53,616 nucleotides of DNA, from NCBI RefSeq assembly GCF_028712165.1, contig NZ_JAQTQR010000008.1:1-53616 (forward strand), given 5' to 3'. Shown here piece after piece: positions 1 through 8,261 of the stretch. How positions within the stretch are numbered: position 1 is the stretch's first letter; every line of letters begins with the position of its first letter. The DNA is from Sulfuricurvum sp. (GTDB taxonomy: Bacteria > Campylobacterota > Campylobacteria > Campylobacterales > Sulfurimonadaceae). A program made the position numbers and the translations under genes. The notes beneath the pieces were generated by a model. It saw only the letters and a program-made list of their open reading frames with translations. It searched no databases and was not told where the DNA came from.

Positions 1-2
1 TC

Positions 3-515
3 AGTTTTTCGGGGATGTTCATATTTATAGAAAAATCAAGTTTCATTTATATGGAATATTTCAAAGCAGACCACCGCCTTTTTCCGTTTCTCTTCGGTGC
101 CAATGTATTGGTAATGATCGGTATGACGCGATTAAATATCAAGCTCGTACAAAAATTTCAGCCCCGCTCTATTTTAAAAACGGGAATCACAATCCAGTTT
201 TTCGCAGGACTCGCACTTTTGGGACTATCTTTCCACCCTAATATCCTTGCGGTATTCATTGTAATGACATTGTATGTGGGAATTTTGGGATTGATATTCG
301 GAAATGGAATGGCATTGGCATTGGAGTTTTTTAAACATGACAGCGGTGTCGCCAACTCGGTGATCGGTGTAACCGAATTCACCATTGCCGGAGTGATCGG
401 ATATGTCGCTTCGTCTTACCATACAGGAGAATTAACTCCCGTCTTTTTTATGATGTCTTTAACATCGTTAATGGCGATATTAGCACTCCAAATGAGACCA
501 AAGCGGCTCAATTAA
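3..515 (+). CDS. Bcr/CflA-type MFS drug efflux transporter, C-terminal part
   Basis: This is the last 170 residues of an inner-membrane transporter whose start lies before the window; the frame is open from base 3. It has about six hydrophobic stretches, as expected for the second half of a 12-segment major facilitator protein. The first visible part (FIYMEYF, then FLFGANV) resembles the region around helix 7 in Bcr/CflA proton-driven drug exporters, and GNGMALAL and the GVANSVIG loop fit the later helices. It is probably an efflux pump for small toxic compounds, but the substrate cannot be read. It converges on the small gene that ends at 526. Family call is fairly sure; no gene name is justified. 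Confidence 0.75.
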   Translation, partial: SFSGMFIFIEKSSFIYMEYFKADHRLFPFLFGANVLVMIGMTRLNIKLVQKFQPRSILKTGITIQFFAGLALLGLSFHPNILAVFIVMTLYVGILGLIFGNGMALALEFFKHDSGVANSVIGVTEFTIAGVIGYVASSYHTGELTPVFFMMSLTSLMAILALQMRPKRLN

Positions 516-525
516 AGCTTTATCC

Positions 526-846
526 TTATCGATGATCATACCGATCGTCATGGTCATGCCATTCGTATCTTCTGTCATAGTCATGGTGTCGCTCTTCACG
601 GCGTTCAAATCGGTGTTCACGACGTTCATCTCTACGATCGTATCCGTGATAATCCCGACGTTCGTTCCATGCGTAATACGCCGGGACCGGTTTGACATGG
701 ACGATACGAGTCTGAGTATAGACAACTTTTTGCGGCGCTTGACGACATACAGTGTGTACCGTTGACCCGTTATGATAGTTCACACTATCGTGAGCCATCA
801 GAGCTGTTGTTGCAGTTAACGCTAACGCGATCATAATCTTTTTCAT
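526..846 (-). CDS. Small secreted Arg/His/Asp/Tyr-rich protein, unknown function
   Basis: 106 residues. The N-terminus MKKIMIALALTATTALMA is a clear Sec signal peptide, probably cleaved after AMA or near AHD. The mature part begins with a single Cys (HTVCRQAP) and ends in about 55 residues made almost only of R, D, H, E and Y, with repeated DRRDERRE-like and HHDYDRR-like blocks. Such low-complexity charged tails occur in periplasmic proteins annotated only as hypothetical; the histidines could bind metal, but that is a guess. The start is preceded by GGAGGAAACAACCT on the coding strand, a strong ribosome site. I do not recognise a family. Confidence 0.7.
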   Translation of the reverse strand: MKKIMIALALTATTALMAHDSVNYHNGSTVHTVCRQAPQKVVYTQTRIVHVKPVPAYYAWNERRDYHGYDRRDERREHRFERREERHHDYDRRYEWHDHDDRYDHR

Positions 847-925
847 AGGTTGTTTCCTCCGCTACTTTTAATATGCAGCAGTATAGAACCCATCTGTGAA
901 GCAATCGTGAACTCTTAAGTTAAAT

Positions 926-1228
926 TCACTTAGACGGAAGTGACAGTGCACTCAATGCTTCATTGACTACAAATATTTTCCCTCGAATATTACTGTATCC
1001 GAATGCTTCCAACCGTTCGGTATGTTTTTTCAAATAACGCACCGCATCTTCCTCATTGTCAAACAGATAAATACCCCCTGCTTCCTTGTTCGCTTCGTTT
1101 TCCGTCCACAGTTTGGAAATAAGCCCTTTTTCGTTGGCAATGTCTTTTGCCAGATCAGACATAGCTGTTGTTAATTCATCACCGAATGGACCGTAATGGG
1201 GAAAATCTACTTGAAGAAGGTATCTCAT
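926..1228 (-). CDS. YdhR-like putative monooxygenase (ferredoxin-like alpha/beta barrel)
   Basis: 100 residues, the usual size of the YdhR family. It starts MRYLLQVDFPHYGPFG and continues with KGLISKLWTENEANKEAGGIY and the later YLFDNEEDAVRYLKKHTERL helix, which match the order of strands and helices in E. coli YdhR, a dimeric ferredoxin-like fold protein related to small quinol monooxygenases such as YgiN and ActVA-Orf6. Enzymatic activity and substrate are unproven in the family. It stands alone on the minus strand, with a purine-rich ribosome site (GGAGCAGAGAAG) just upstream. Probably cytoplasmic and stress-related by family precedent. Confidence 0.7.
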   Translation of the reverse strand: MRYLLQVDFPHYGPFGDELTTAMSDLAKDIANEKGLISKLWTENEANKEAGGIYLFDNEEDAVRYLKKHTERLEAFGYSNIRGKIFVVNEALSALSLPSK

Positions 1229-1413
1229 CTTCTCTGCTCCTTTAATTATTTGAAGAATATTTATTATCTTTCTCCGGTCGAATTGTAGCTAGTATTTTTG
1301 GATGAAACCCTAATATGGGGTAGAACTTTGTTTAGAAAGAGAGTTAGCAATGTTCGTTTACTATGCCCATGTACAATATCCTCTATATCTTTCAAGTTTA
1401 GAGGATTTTTACA

Positions 1414-1830
1414 ATGTATACACAAAATAGCCCTACTAAAAGATTTTTGGCTTCTGCCCTGATTACTACCGGATTATTGAGTGTTACTCCTATAATTGGC
1501 GATGAACTCATTCAACCTGAGAGTCTGCAGACGACACAAGAACAGGTATCACGACGGATTGATACACAACTTTGCAATAAACAATTTCAATGCAGTAAAA
1601 CGGGGCTTGTGATCCAATTTTTGCCTGATGCCAAAGCGCTCTTCATGCATCCGGATTCCGATCAAACGCTCAAGGCTGATTACACTGTCCATTTTAATCG
1701 TCATATCGCTATCAATGTATATGAAAACCCTTCCAAAAATTTCGATTTGATGATGCACGATGTTATGATGCATCAGGAAGGTTTTATAGCCAATGTTAAT
1801 CGGGAAGATCGTTATTTTCAAAAGGTCTAA
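1414..1830 (+). CDS. Exported hypothetical protein
   Basis: 138 residues with a likely signal peptide or N-terminal anchor (RFLASALITTGLLSVTPIIG). The rest is hydrophilic, with two nearby cysteines (LCNKQFQCS) that could form a disulfide in the periplasm, and a Met/His-rich stretch near the end (DLMMHDVMMHQEG) that is an obvious candidate for soft-metal contact, though this is inference. The start is supported by AGAGGA eight bases upstream. No recognised domain. It stands alone between divergent YdhR and the next small gene. Confidence 0.6.
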   Translation: MYTQNSPTKRFLASALITTGLLSVTPIIGDELIQPESLQTTQEQVSRRIDTQLCNKQFQCSKTGLVIQFLPDAKALFMHPDSDQTLKADYTVHFNRHIAINVYENPSKNFDLMMHDVMMHQEGFIANVNREDRYFQKV

Positions 1831-2010
1831 CCCGTCTTATATGTCAATAAATCATTAATCCCCTATTAAATACTACTAACCGAAATTATCCAAGAAAATA
1901 TCACTCAAGTTTAAAAATTATTTCTATAAGAAAGCAATACGTATTAATAAATATACAATTTAATCACGATTCTTAATATTGTTAATAATTATTATTAACT
2001 TATTATGTGT

Positions 2011-2016
2011 TATAAT
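2011..2016 (+). promoter_or_regulatory. -10 promoter element (TATAAT)
   Basis: A perfect TATAAT lies in an AT-rich stretch with upstream T/A tracts, as usual for sigma-70 promoters in this phylum. Transcription would start near 2023, downstream of an in-frame ATG at 2005, which argues that the following gene begins at 2053. Confidence 0.55.
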
Positions 2017-2052
2017 CATCCTATTACATTACTGAATGAAAGAATAATCACA

Positions 2053-2340
2053 ATGTTCGAATTGCATAGAAATATCATTCAAACTTTTATTACTGAAGAC
2101 ATTAAAGACATCAGTACGTATGGTGGGTATAAAGGTGCATATATTCTCAAAATAACAACCAAGCGTTTGGCAGTAGCTGAAAAGATTTTAGCCTATTGCG
2201 AAAGTCTTGGCGGTGAAGCCGTGATAAAAGAAAACCATAATCTGGTCAATTTTGAGGTCTATTGTATAGCAGAGGACCCATCGGTATATACATTAAAGTC
2301 GACTGATCATCCGTCGGCATATGGCCTGAAAATCAAGTAA
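2053..2340 (+). CDS. Small hypothetical protein
   Basis: 95 residues, beginning MFELHRNIIQTF. An in-frame ATG at 2005 exists but lies before the likely transcription start, so the later ATG is preferred. The protein alternates short strands and helices (GAYILKITTKRLAVAEKILAYCE) in a way that suggests a small alpha/beta fold, with no signal peptide or membrane segment. I do not recognise the family. The flanking DNA on both sides is AT-rich. Confidence 0.55.
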   Translation: MFELHRNIIQTFITEDIKDISTYGGYKGAYILKITTKRLAVAEKILAYCESLGGEAVIKENHNLVNFEVYCIAEDPSVYTLKSTDHPSAYGLKIK

Positions 2341-2503
2341 TTCATTTAAATACGACTTCTATACCTTTCAAAAACTTACAAGTTCATGACAAAATATTAT
2401 ATTTTTTAAGTATCTTTTATGTCTTCCTAACATTCATAGATTGCAGGTAGTGTATAAATTGATTTGATCCGATTTTTTTTACATATGGTATTGTCGATTG
2501 GTT

Positions 2504-2509
2504 TATAAT
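2504..2509 (+). promoter_or_regulatory. -10 promoter element for the Nudix-sirtuin pair
   Basis: TATAAT sits 27 bases before the Nudix ATG. A run of eight T's lies upstream at about 2473-2480, in place of a classical -35 box, which is typical of Campylobacterota sigma-70 promoters. Confidence 0.55.
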
Positions 2510-2536
2510 GTCAAATAGATCATCTAAAGGCTGACA

Positions 2537-2953
2537 ATGATTCAAACACCTTTTCTAGCCGTTGACGGAATTGTCGAAATCTACAGTGATACAGGCAATT
2601 TTGAGGGAATTGTTCTTATCGAGCGGTTGAACACTCCGAAAGGGCTTGCATTGCCCGGCGGATTTGTCGATATCGGAGAGAGCGTAGAAACTGCCGTTGA
2701 ACGCGAAATGAAAGAAGAGATATCTCTGGATGTAACCCGCAAATCACTGCTGGGTGTCTACTCGGATCCAACTCGGGACTCTCGGTTTCACTGTGTCTCT
2801 ATCGTTTTCATATGCAAAGCTTCCGGTACGCCGATAGGGGCTGATGATGCGAAAGAAGCATTTGTCTATCGACTTGATGATATACCGTATGAAAAGCTCG
2901 TATTTGATCATGCCCAGATACTACGGGATTATTGCACAAGAAAGCAGAACTGA
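2537..2953 (+). CDS. Nudix hydrolase
   Basis: 138 residues, a normal size for a single-domain Nudix enzyme. The complete Nudix box is visible: GFVDIGES, then TAVEREMKEE, giving G-x5-E-x7-RE-x2-EE with the metal-binding REMKEE core. The preceding LPGG also fits. These cytosolic enzymes hydrolyse nucleoside diphosphates linked to another group, needing Mg2+; an ADP-ribose-like substrate is plausible because the next gene is a sirtuin, but that is inference from context. The ribosome site is AAAGG six bases before ATG. The stop lies six bases before the ATG of the sirtuin gene, so the two are probably co-transcribed. Confidence 0.85.
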   Translation: MIQTPFLAVDGIVEIYSDTGNFEGIVLIERLNTPKGLALPGGFVDIGESVETAVEREMKEEISLDVTRKSLLGVYSDPTRDSRFHCVSIVFICKASGTPIGADDAKEAFVYRLDDIPYEKLVFDHAQILRDYCTRKQN

Positions 2954-2958
2954 TCCCT

Positions 2959-3906
2959 ATGTTAAACAAAAATACCCTTAAATATCTGTATCAAGATTTG
3001 GATGAACTTATCCGACAATACAACGAAAATAAAATTGACCGTTTTTCCTTCGTGTCAGAAGTGGAGCGCTTGAAGCAGGCGAATGAAGTTCTGCTTAACG
3101 GAAATGAAGACTTTGCGGAATTGGTTGAAAGTGCCCTTTATGAAAAAGAGTATGAGATATTGGAACAGATGGCCAAAACTGCACTTGAAAATGCCAAAAT
3201 GCCCTCTTCAGCTATAAAAGTACTGATCTTAAGCGGTGCCGGTATCAGTGCAGAGAGCGGTGTCCGCACTTTCAGAGACAGCAACGGTCTATGGGAAGAA
3301 TACGATGTTATGGAAGTATGCTCTGCGGAAGGGTTTGAGCGCAATCCGAAACTGGTGGCCGATTTTTATGATGCACGACGGTCGGATTTGGAAAGCAAGC
3401 ATCCCAATCTTGCACACGAAACGGTAGCGAGGCTCAAACGCAAATACCCTGACAGAATCGATGTCCTAACCCAAAATGTCGATGATCTCTTTGAACGTGC
3501 CGGATGCCCGGATGTCATCCATTTGCACGGGACCCTCACCGATTTACGATGTGAAGAGTGCCAAAATGTATTTGCAATCGGGTACAAAAGCCAAATCGAT
3601 GTAATCTGCCCTGCATGTCGCAGCACAAATATCCGCCATAATGTCGTCATGTTCGGCGAAGAAGCGCCGATGTATCAAAAGCTTCAGCACTCAATCGATG
3701 AATGCGATGTATTTATTGTCATCGGAACCAGTGGGAATGTACTAAACGTCGGATGGTTTGCACAATGGTTTGAACACTCGCTTTTAAATAATCTGGATCC
3801 GGACGAACATTTGGACCCTTATTTTAAAATCGTCTATCATGAAAAAGCAACGGAAGCGGCACCAAAAATAGAAGCGTATATCGAGGAATTTTTCAGTGCT
3901 CTCTAA
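2959..3906 (+). CDS. Sirtuin (Sir2/CobB-type NAD-dependent protein deacylase) with N-terminal extension
   Basis: 315 residues from the ATG at 2959; a TTG at 2932 would add nine residues inside the Nudix gene and is less likely. The Sir2 core starts near residue 88: GAGISAESG (NAD loop, from residue 93), TQNVDDLFERAG, HLHG with catalytic His190, zinc cysteines 198, 201, 217 and 220 (CEEC, CPAC), then MFGE and IGTSGNV. FYDARR carries Tyr137 and Arg140 in the Y-x2-R arrangement that lets CobB and SIRT5 accept succinyl and malonyl lysine. The first ~85 residues are an acidic, helical extension that ordinary CobB (about 240-270 residues) lacks. It removes acyl groups from lysines using NAD+. Its 3' end overlaps the convergent gene by 14 bases. 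Confidence 0.88.
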   Translation: MLNKNTLKYLYQDLDELIRQYNENKIDRFSFVSEVERLKQANEVLLNGNEDFAELVESALYEKEYEILEQMAKTALENAKMPSSAIKVLILSGAGISAESGVRTFRDSNGLWEEYDVMEVCSAEGFERNPKLVADFYDARRSDLESKHPNLAHETVARLKRKYPDRIDVLTQNVDDLFERAGCPDVIHLHGTLTDLRCEECQNVFAIGYKSQIDVICPACRSTNIRHNVVMFGEEAPMYQKLQHSIDECDVFIVIGTSGNVLNVGWFAQWFEHSLLNNLDPDEHLDPYFKIVYHEKATEAAPKIEAYIEEFFSAL

Positions 3907-4291
3907 TAGTGAAATTCGCAAAAGCACCTTCGACACTCAAAGCACTCTTATAGCGCGTTTGTGTCAATGTTACCGATTTCGTCTCCAAATCACAGATGGC
4001 AATTCGAAAGTTTGAGCCCATATACGGCTCAACAATACAGATGATCTTACCTTCTATTTCTCGTGTTGCATGGATATTTCCTTGCAGTTTATGAAAAAAA
4101 TATTTTGGATAGCTTAGTGGAGTAATCTCAACAACTTCGGCATATCTTTTTTTATCCAGCGTGTTGGCAATCATAAGGGCATCGTCGTAATTATCGAACT
4201 GAACACACCAATCGTCAAATATTTTATTAAAGTGATCCAGATCTTCATCTAAAAACCCACCTGCCGGAGACTGTAAAGCAAAAATACTCAT
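3893..4291 (-). CDS. Hypothetical cytosolic protein
   Basis: 132 residues, no signal peptide or membrane segment. The sequence is soluble and alternates helix (LDHFNKIFDDWCVQF) and strand segments (KIICIVEPYMGSNFRIAIC). It starts at ATG with AAGG about ten bases upstream and overlaps the convergent sirtuin gene by 14 bases. I recognise no domain and infer no function. Confidence 0.6.
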   Translation of the reverse strand: MSIFALQSPAGGFLDEDLDHFNKIFDDWCVQFDNYDDALMIANTLDKKRYAEVVEITPLSYPKYFFHKLQGNIHATREIEGKIICIVEPYMGSNFRIAICDLETKSVTLTQTRYKSALSVEGAFANFTIREH

Positions 4292-4598
4292 TATTAAAAC
4301 CTTGATAATATAGAAAGTAGCAGGTAAATTGCTAAAGGTTAATTTTTTATTCTAAAACGGATATTTTACAATATATAAAGAGGTTTTATTTTTAAGTGGG
4401 AGGAGTTAAAGATTGAATGAGCGTGTTAAATCAATCAGGCAAATTTAGGCTGCTTCTAAAGCAGTTTCTATGAGATGCACCAATCAACAAGGCATATTAT
4501 AGCACTAGTTTGGTTAATAGATATCCATAGAAGTATTATGCTGTAAAATATACTGTTTCAATCACTATTTTGTTTGACGAATCCAAAGGATTTTATTT
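4292..4598. other. 307-base intergenic stretch
   Basis: AT-rich and without a convincing ORF. It must hold the promoters for the divergent genes on either side. A short hairpin (CTGCT-TCTAA-AGCAG) lies near 4450. AAAGGA about eight bases before 4599 is the ribosome site of the next gene. Nothing else is evident. Confidence 0.5.
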
Positions 4599-5414
4599 AT
4601 GTGGTTACACACAAGCTGTGATTTGACATTTAACATTGAAGTACCGACCCCATTTGTACTCATGCTTCGTCCGCAAAGCGGTGTACAGCAATGGATTGAT
4701 TTCGAAGAATATCGCATTGAGCCCAGTGTTCCTGTATTCGAATTTATCGATAGCTACGGTAACTTTTGTCAGCGGCTTATTGCACCACCGGGGCATTTTG
4801 CTATTTTTACGGCCGCAGAGGTGAAGACATCCGATTATATGGACCAAGCACCGGGTGCTGAATTCGTTGAGATCCAAAATCTGCCCGACAATGTACTGAG
4901 TTACTTGTTGCCAAGTCGGTACTGTGAGTCCGATACCTTTAGCCAGATGGCAAATGAAATTACTGCAGGAGCGGCATTAGGGTATGATCAGGTAGCAGCC
5001 ATTGTGTCGTGGTTACGAGCTAGAATCCGTTTTGAACCTAATCGCAGTAATATTCCGGTCTCGGCAAAAGAGGTCAATGATCGGGGATGGGGAGTTTGTC
5101 GTGATCTTTCGCATCTCGGTATCGCATTGTGTCGCAGTCTCAGTATCCCTTCAAGAATGGTTGTAGGATACCTTTATGAATTGGAACCGATAGATCTGCA
5201 TGCCTGGTTTGAAGTCTATGTCGGAGATCGCTGGTACGCTTTTGACGCAACGCAGGAACAAATGAAAGGCGGATATGTGGCGATTGGCTATGGCCGTGAT
5301 GCCGCAGATGTTGCTGTTTACAATCAATTCGGTCCTGCATTGCAACCGATTTCTCAACAAATTAAGGTTGAGCAACTCAATCGTCAAAATAGGACTCCCT
5401 ATGTTACGCTATAA
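4599..5414 (+). CDS. Transglutaminase-like cysteine protease family protein (first of two)
   Basis: 271 residues. The C-terminal half is a transglutaminase-like domain with the papain-type triad in sequence: GWGVCRDL (Cys167), DLHAWFEVY (His201) and WYAFDAT (Asp216). The N-terminal ~120 residues correspond to the beta-rich region usual in bacterial members. Such proteins are thought to act as peptidases or in amide cleavage; no substrate is known from sequence. No signal peptide is visible, so it is probably cytosolic. AAAGGA lies eight bases upstream of the ATG. Its 3' end overlaps the next gene, a distant homolog, by 14 bases. Confidence 0.82.
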   Translation: MWLHTSCDLTFNIEVPTPFVLMLRPQSGVQQWIDFEEYRIEPSVPVFEFIDSYGNFCQRLIAPPGHFAIFTAAEVKTSDYMDQAPGAEFVEIQNLPDNVLSYLLPSRYCESDTFSQMANEITAGAALGYDQVAAIVSWLRARIRFEPNRSNIPVSAKEVNDRGWGVCRDLSHLGIALCRSLSIPSRMVVGYLYELEPIDLHAWFEVYVGDRWYAFDATQEQMKGGYVAIGYGRDAADVAVYNQFGPALQPISQQIKVEQLNRQNRTPYVTL

Positions 5415-6249
5415 AATTATGCATCGCACTTACTACAATTATTCTGCGAATGTAATGCTCGGCTCCCACAATCTTCTACTGCGTCCGAGAGAAGATTATG
5501 AGCTACGTATTGAAACTTTTTCACTGAAGATCATACCGGATGCCACCCTCCTTTGGCATCGGGATGTTGAAGGTAACTCGGTAGCCATCGCCAATTTTAC
5601 TCTTCCGACAAATCAGCTGGTAATAGAGAGTGAAGTGATCATTCAACAATACAATGAATCCCCTCTAAATTTCATGGTAAGCGACTACGCGCTGCGCTAT
5701 CCTTTTAGCTATCAGGGTGAAGATAATATTTTGCTCTCAGCCTACAAAGCATTACCTGATCCAATGACAACCGACGTCATCAATAAATGGATCAATAATT
5801 TTTGGCAAGTGGGTGAAACGATTCAAACCTATACCCTCTTACAGCGGATTGCCGAATACATTCACAAAACACTGACCTATCGTGTCAGGGAAGAACCGGG
5901 GGTTCAAAGTGCGATAGAGACCCTTAGATGCGGTACAGGATCGTGTCGTGACTTTGCTTTTCTTTTTATGCAGGCAGTTCGATGTTTGGGACTCGCATCA
6001 CGTTTCGTCAGCGGATATCTCTATGCGCCGCTGATAGCTGAAATCGGCTCCACCCATGCATGGGCGGAAGTGTACTTGCCGGGTGCTGGATGGAAAGGGT
6101 TTGATCCCACGATCGGAAAGATTGTCGGAAGCGATCATATCGCCGTAGCGGTAGCCAGACTTCCCGAGTCTGTCCCGCCGATAGCCGGATCATTTGCCGG
6201 AGCGGCTGTTTCGAGTCTTACAGTAGGAGTGTGGGTGAGTTTGTGTTGA
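5401..6249 (+). CDS. Transglutaminase-like protein with bacterial N-terminal domain (second of two)
   Basis: 282 residues. The ATG at 5401 is chosen over upstream in-frame codons because AGGA precedes it and because MLRYKIMHRTYYNYS begins exactly where the bacterial transglutaminase N-terminal domain does (NLLLRPREDYELRIETF follows). The catalytic domain shows GTGSCRDFAFLF (Cys182), STHAWAEVY (His219) and GFDPTIG (Asp235). The paired arrangement with the previous gene, overlapping by 14 bases, suggests one operon and perhaps a joint role in peptide or amide processing. The closing residues VGVWVSLC are slightly hydrophobic. Confidence 0.85.
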   Translation: MLRYKIMHRTYYNYSANVMLGSHNLLLRPREDYELRIETFSLKIIPDATLLWHRDVEGNSVAIANFTLPTNQLVIESEVIIQQYNESPLNFMVSDYALRYPFSYQGEDNILLSAYKALPDPMTTDVINKWINNFWQVGETIQTYTLLQRIAEYIHKTLTYRVREEPGVQSAIETLRCGTGSCRDFAFLFMQAVRCLGLASRFVSGYLYAPLIAEIGSTHAWAEVYLPGAGWKGFDPTIGKIVGSDHIAVAVARLPESVPPIAGSFAGAAVSSLTVGVWVSLC

Positions 6250-6267
6250 GATTTTCATTTAAAGCGG

Positions 6268-6906
6268 TTACCACAGAGCTTTAATACCAAAAATGATAAA
6301 TTGAGCCGCAATTGCACCTACGATCAGCCCCATAATTCTCGTCATGATTTTCAATCCGCTGACACCCAAAACTTTTGTCAAAAAAATGGCATTTCGCAGC
6401 GTTAAATAGATAAGCCAACCGGATATCATTACAGCAATAAGGAGCAATGCAATTTCTACGATATTAGAACTTTTAGCTTTAAAAATCATGAGGGTGGATA
6501 TCACACCGGGACCAAACAATATAGGGATTCCGATGGGTATAACTGAAATATTTTCTTTCAGCATTGCCACTTTAGACTCTTCAACCGAGTGAGAGGTTTC
6601 AGGTATTTTTCCCTGTACCATTTGGATAGACATTAACAGTAAAACGATTCCGCCTATCACCATCACAGAAGAAGAGTTGATACCGAATAGATCAAAAACA
6701 ATATTACCGAGAAAAATGGTTATCAAGGAAGCAAGTACAACCGTCAATGTCGCTTTTTTACCGATTTCATCCGCATCTTCTTTGGTGAGGTTCGAAGGCG
6801 ATGAAGATATCATAATCGCTGCAGCTGCGATGGGATTTAAAATGGTAATCAGACCGACCGAATAATGCATGAGCGTTTGCAGGTAGCCATAATAATTTAT
6901 ATCCAT
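6268..6906 (-). CDS. MarC family integral membrane protein
   Basis: 212 residues with six hydrophobic segments, as in the MarC (UPF0056) family. Diagnostic parts are ILNPIAAAAIMIS in helix 1, the GGIVLLLMSIQMVQGK segment in the middle, and IPIGIPILFGPGVISTLM in the second repeat, the two halves being an inverted pseudo-repeat. The molecular function is unsettled; the old link to multiple antibiotic resistance in E. coli was withdrawn. AAGGA precedes the start codon. It converges on the transglutaminase gene, leaving 18 bases between the two stop codons. Confidence 0.85.
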   Translation of the reverse strand: MDINYYGYLQTLMHYSVGLITILNPIAAAAIMISSSPSNLTKEDADEIGKKATLTVVLASLITIFLGNIVFDLFGINSSSVMVIGGIVLLLMSIQMVQGKIPETSHSVEESKVAMLKENISVIPIGIPILFGPGVISTLMIFKAKSSNIVEIALLLIAVMISGWLIYLTLRNAIFLTKVLGVSGLKIMTRIMGLIVGAIAAQFIIFGIKALW

Positions 6907-7086
6907 TTATTTTTCCTTGATCGTGCTGAATACTTATATAGTAGCAAGGTTTTCTGAGGATTTGGCATCCGGGTTTATTACGTCACGTATTTTGAAAGGT
7001 CATACTAGAGTTATGCAAAATATGCACAATCACAATGAAATAGTATGCCCACTATAAACCAATGGTTGATAAAGAGGAACTCTATA

Positions 7087-7863
7087 TTAAATCTTCAAAC
7101 GGATCCCGACAGGACAATGATCCGATCCTGTAATCTCCTGAAGAATAAACGCATCTTCGAGTGATTCTGCAAGATCATCCGAGATAAAAAAGTAATCGAT
7201 TCTCCAACCGACGTTTTTGGAACGTGCACTGAAACGGTACGACCACCAGCTGTATTCATTCTCTTTATCCCCGTGTATGTGGCGAAATGTATCGATATAT
7301 CCATGATCCAATAGCTTATCGATCCAGGCACGTTCTATCGGTAAAAAGCCGGATGTATTTTCGTTCGATTTAGGATTTTTAAGATCGATGGGTCGATGGG
7401 CGGTGTTAACATCGCCGCAGATGATTATTTTTTTACCCTCACTACGAAGACTTTGGCAGTAATCCAAGAAGCGATCATAAAACTCCAGCTTATACGCAAG
7501 CCGTTCTTCGTCCTTTTGCCCATTGGGAAAATAGACGTTAAACAAGACTATATCTCCATAATGATGTTCAACGATACGCCCTTCGTTCATGATATCAATG
7601 TCAGCTCGGATATCTGAATATACAGGGTCAAGAATACTTGCGATCAGTGTTCCTGAATATCCTTTTTTAACTGCGCTATTGATGGTTATATTTGGAAAAC
7701 GGTTTGCGAAAAGATTCTCAGGCATTTGTTCCGCTAAAGCTTTGATTTCTTGAAGGCAGAAGATATGAGGTTGACGCTCTTCGAGCCAATCAAATCCCCC
7801 TTTTTCTGCAACTGCACGAATCCCGTTAACGTTCCACGATATTATTTCAATTGATTGAGCCAT
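7087..7863 (-). CDS. xth: Exodeoxyribonuclease III (AP endonuclease)
   Basis: 258 residues, the normal length. It carries all the hallmarks of the ExoIII/APE1 fold: SWNVNGIRAV, FCLQEIKA (metal-binding Glu), NVYFPNGQKDEERLAYK, IICGDVNTAHRPIDL (Asp/Asn pair), YSWWSYR, NVGWRIDYFF and the catalytic GSDHCPVG. The enzyme cuts DNA on the 5' side of abasic sites and trims 3' blocks during base excision repair, in the cytosol with Mg2+. AAAGGG lies just upstream. It follows the rhodanese gene on the same strand. Confidence 0.95.
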   Translation of the reverse strand: MAQSIEIISWNVNGIRAVAEKGGFDWLEERQPHIFCLQEIKALAEQMPENLFANRFPNITINSAVKKGYSGTLIASILDPVYSDIRADIDIMNEGRIVEHHYGDIVLFNVYFPNGQKDEERLAYKLEFYDRFLDYCQSLRSEGKKIIICGDVNTAHRPIDLKNPKSNENTSGFLPIERAWIDKLLDHGYIDTFRHIHGDKENEYSWWSYRFSARSKNVGWRIDYFFISDDLAESLEDAFILQEITGSDHCPVGIRLKI

Positions 7864-7895
7864 TTATACCCTTTTTGCACCCAGATTGAATATCT

Positions 7896-8261
7896 TTATT
7901 GTACCGTTTTCAACCCTTGATCGATCCAACCCCAGTTAATCCCGCCGTCTAACTCATAAACGTTTTTATATCCGAGTTGCAAACCCATAACCTCTCCGAG
8001 TGTTTTTGTTCGGTTTGCATGGGCACACACTAGAATAAAGGGCTGTTCTTTATTCGTCACCACTTTCGTAAATGCGTCCATAAAACTATCAAGATCATAT
8101 TGTCCGAACTCATCAAAAAATGTAATCGTGTGGCTCCCTTCGATAATGCCGTAATATTCCCATTCGTCGGCTCTTCGTATATCGATTATGGCGAAACCTT
8201 CTTCTTTTTTTTGTAAAAACTCTTTTGTTGACAGTGATTTAAACGGTCCAAAATTCAACAT
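7896..8261 (-). CDS. Rhodanese-like sulfurtransferase domain protein
   Basis: 121 residues, one rhodanese domain. AIIDIRRADEWEYYGIIEGSH is the start of the fold, and the active-site loop CAHANRTKTLG follows in FILVCAHANRT, with the cysteine that would carry the persulfide. The end, VYELDGGINWGW, is also typical. The role is sulfur relay to an unknown acceptor in the cytosol. The ATG overlaps the stop of the upstream hypothetical gene by seven bases and is preceded by GAAGGGG. Co-transcription with that gene is likely. Confidence 0.85.
   Translation of the reverse strand: MLNFGPFKSLSTKEFLQKKEEGFAIIDIRRADEWEYYGIIEGSHTITFFDEFGQYDLDSFMDAFTKVVTNKEQPFILVCAHANRTKTLGEVMGLQLGYKNVYELDGGINWGWIDQGLKTVQ

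Noticed and set aside
2932-2958. TTG start adding nine residues to the sirtuin
   Set aside because: It lies inside the Nudix gene and offers no gain in known domain; the ATG at 2959 directly after the Nudix stop is simpler.
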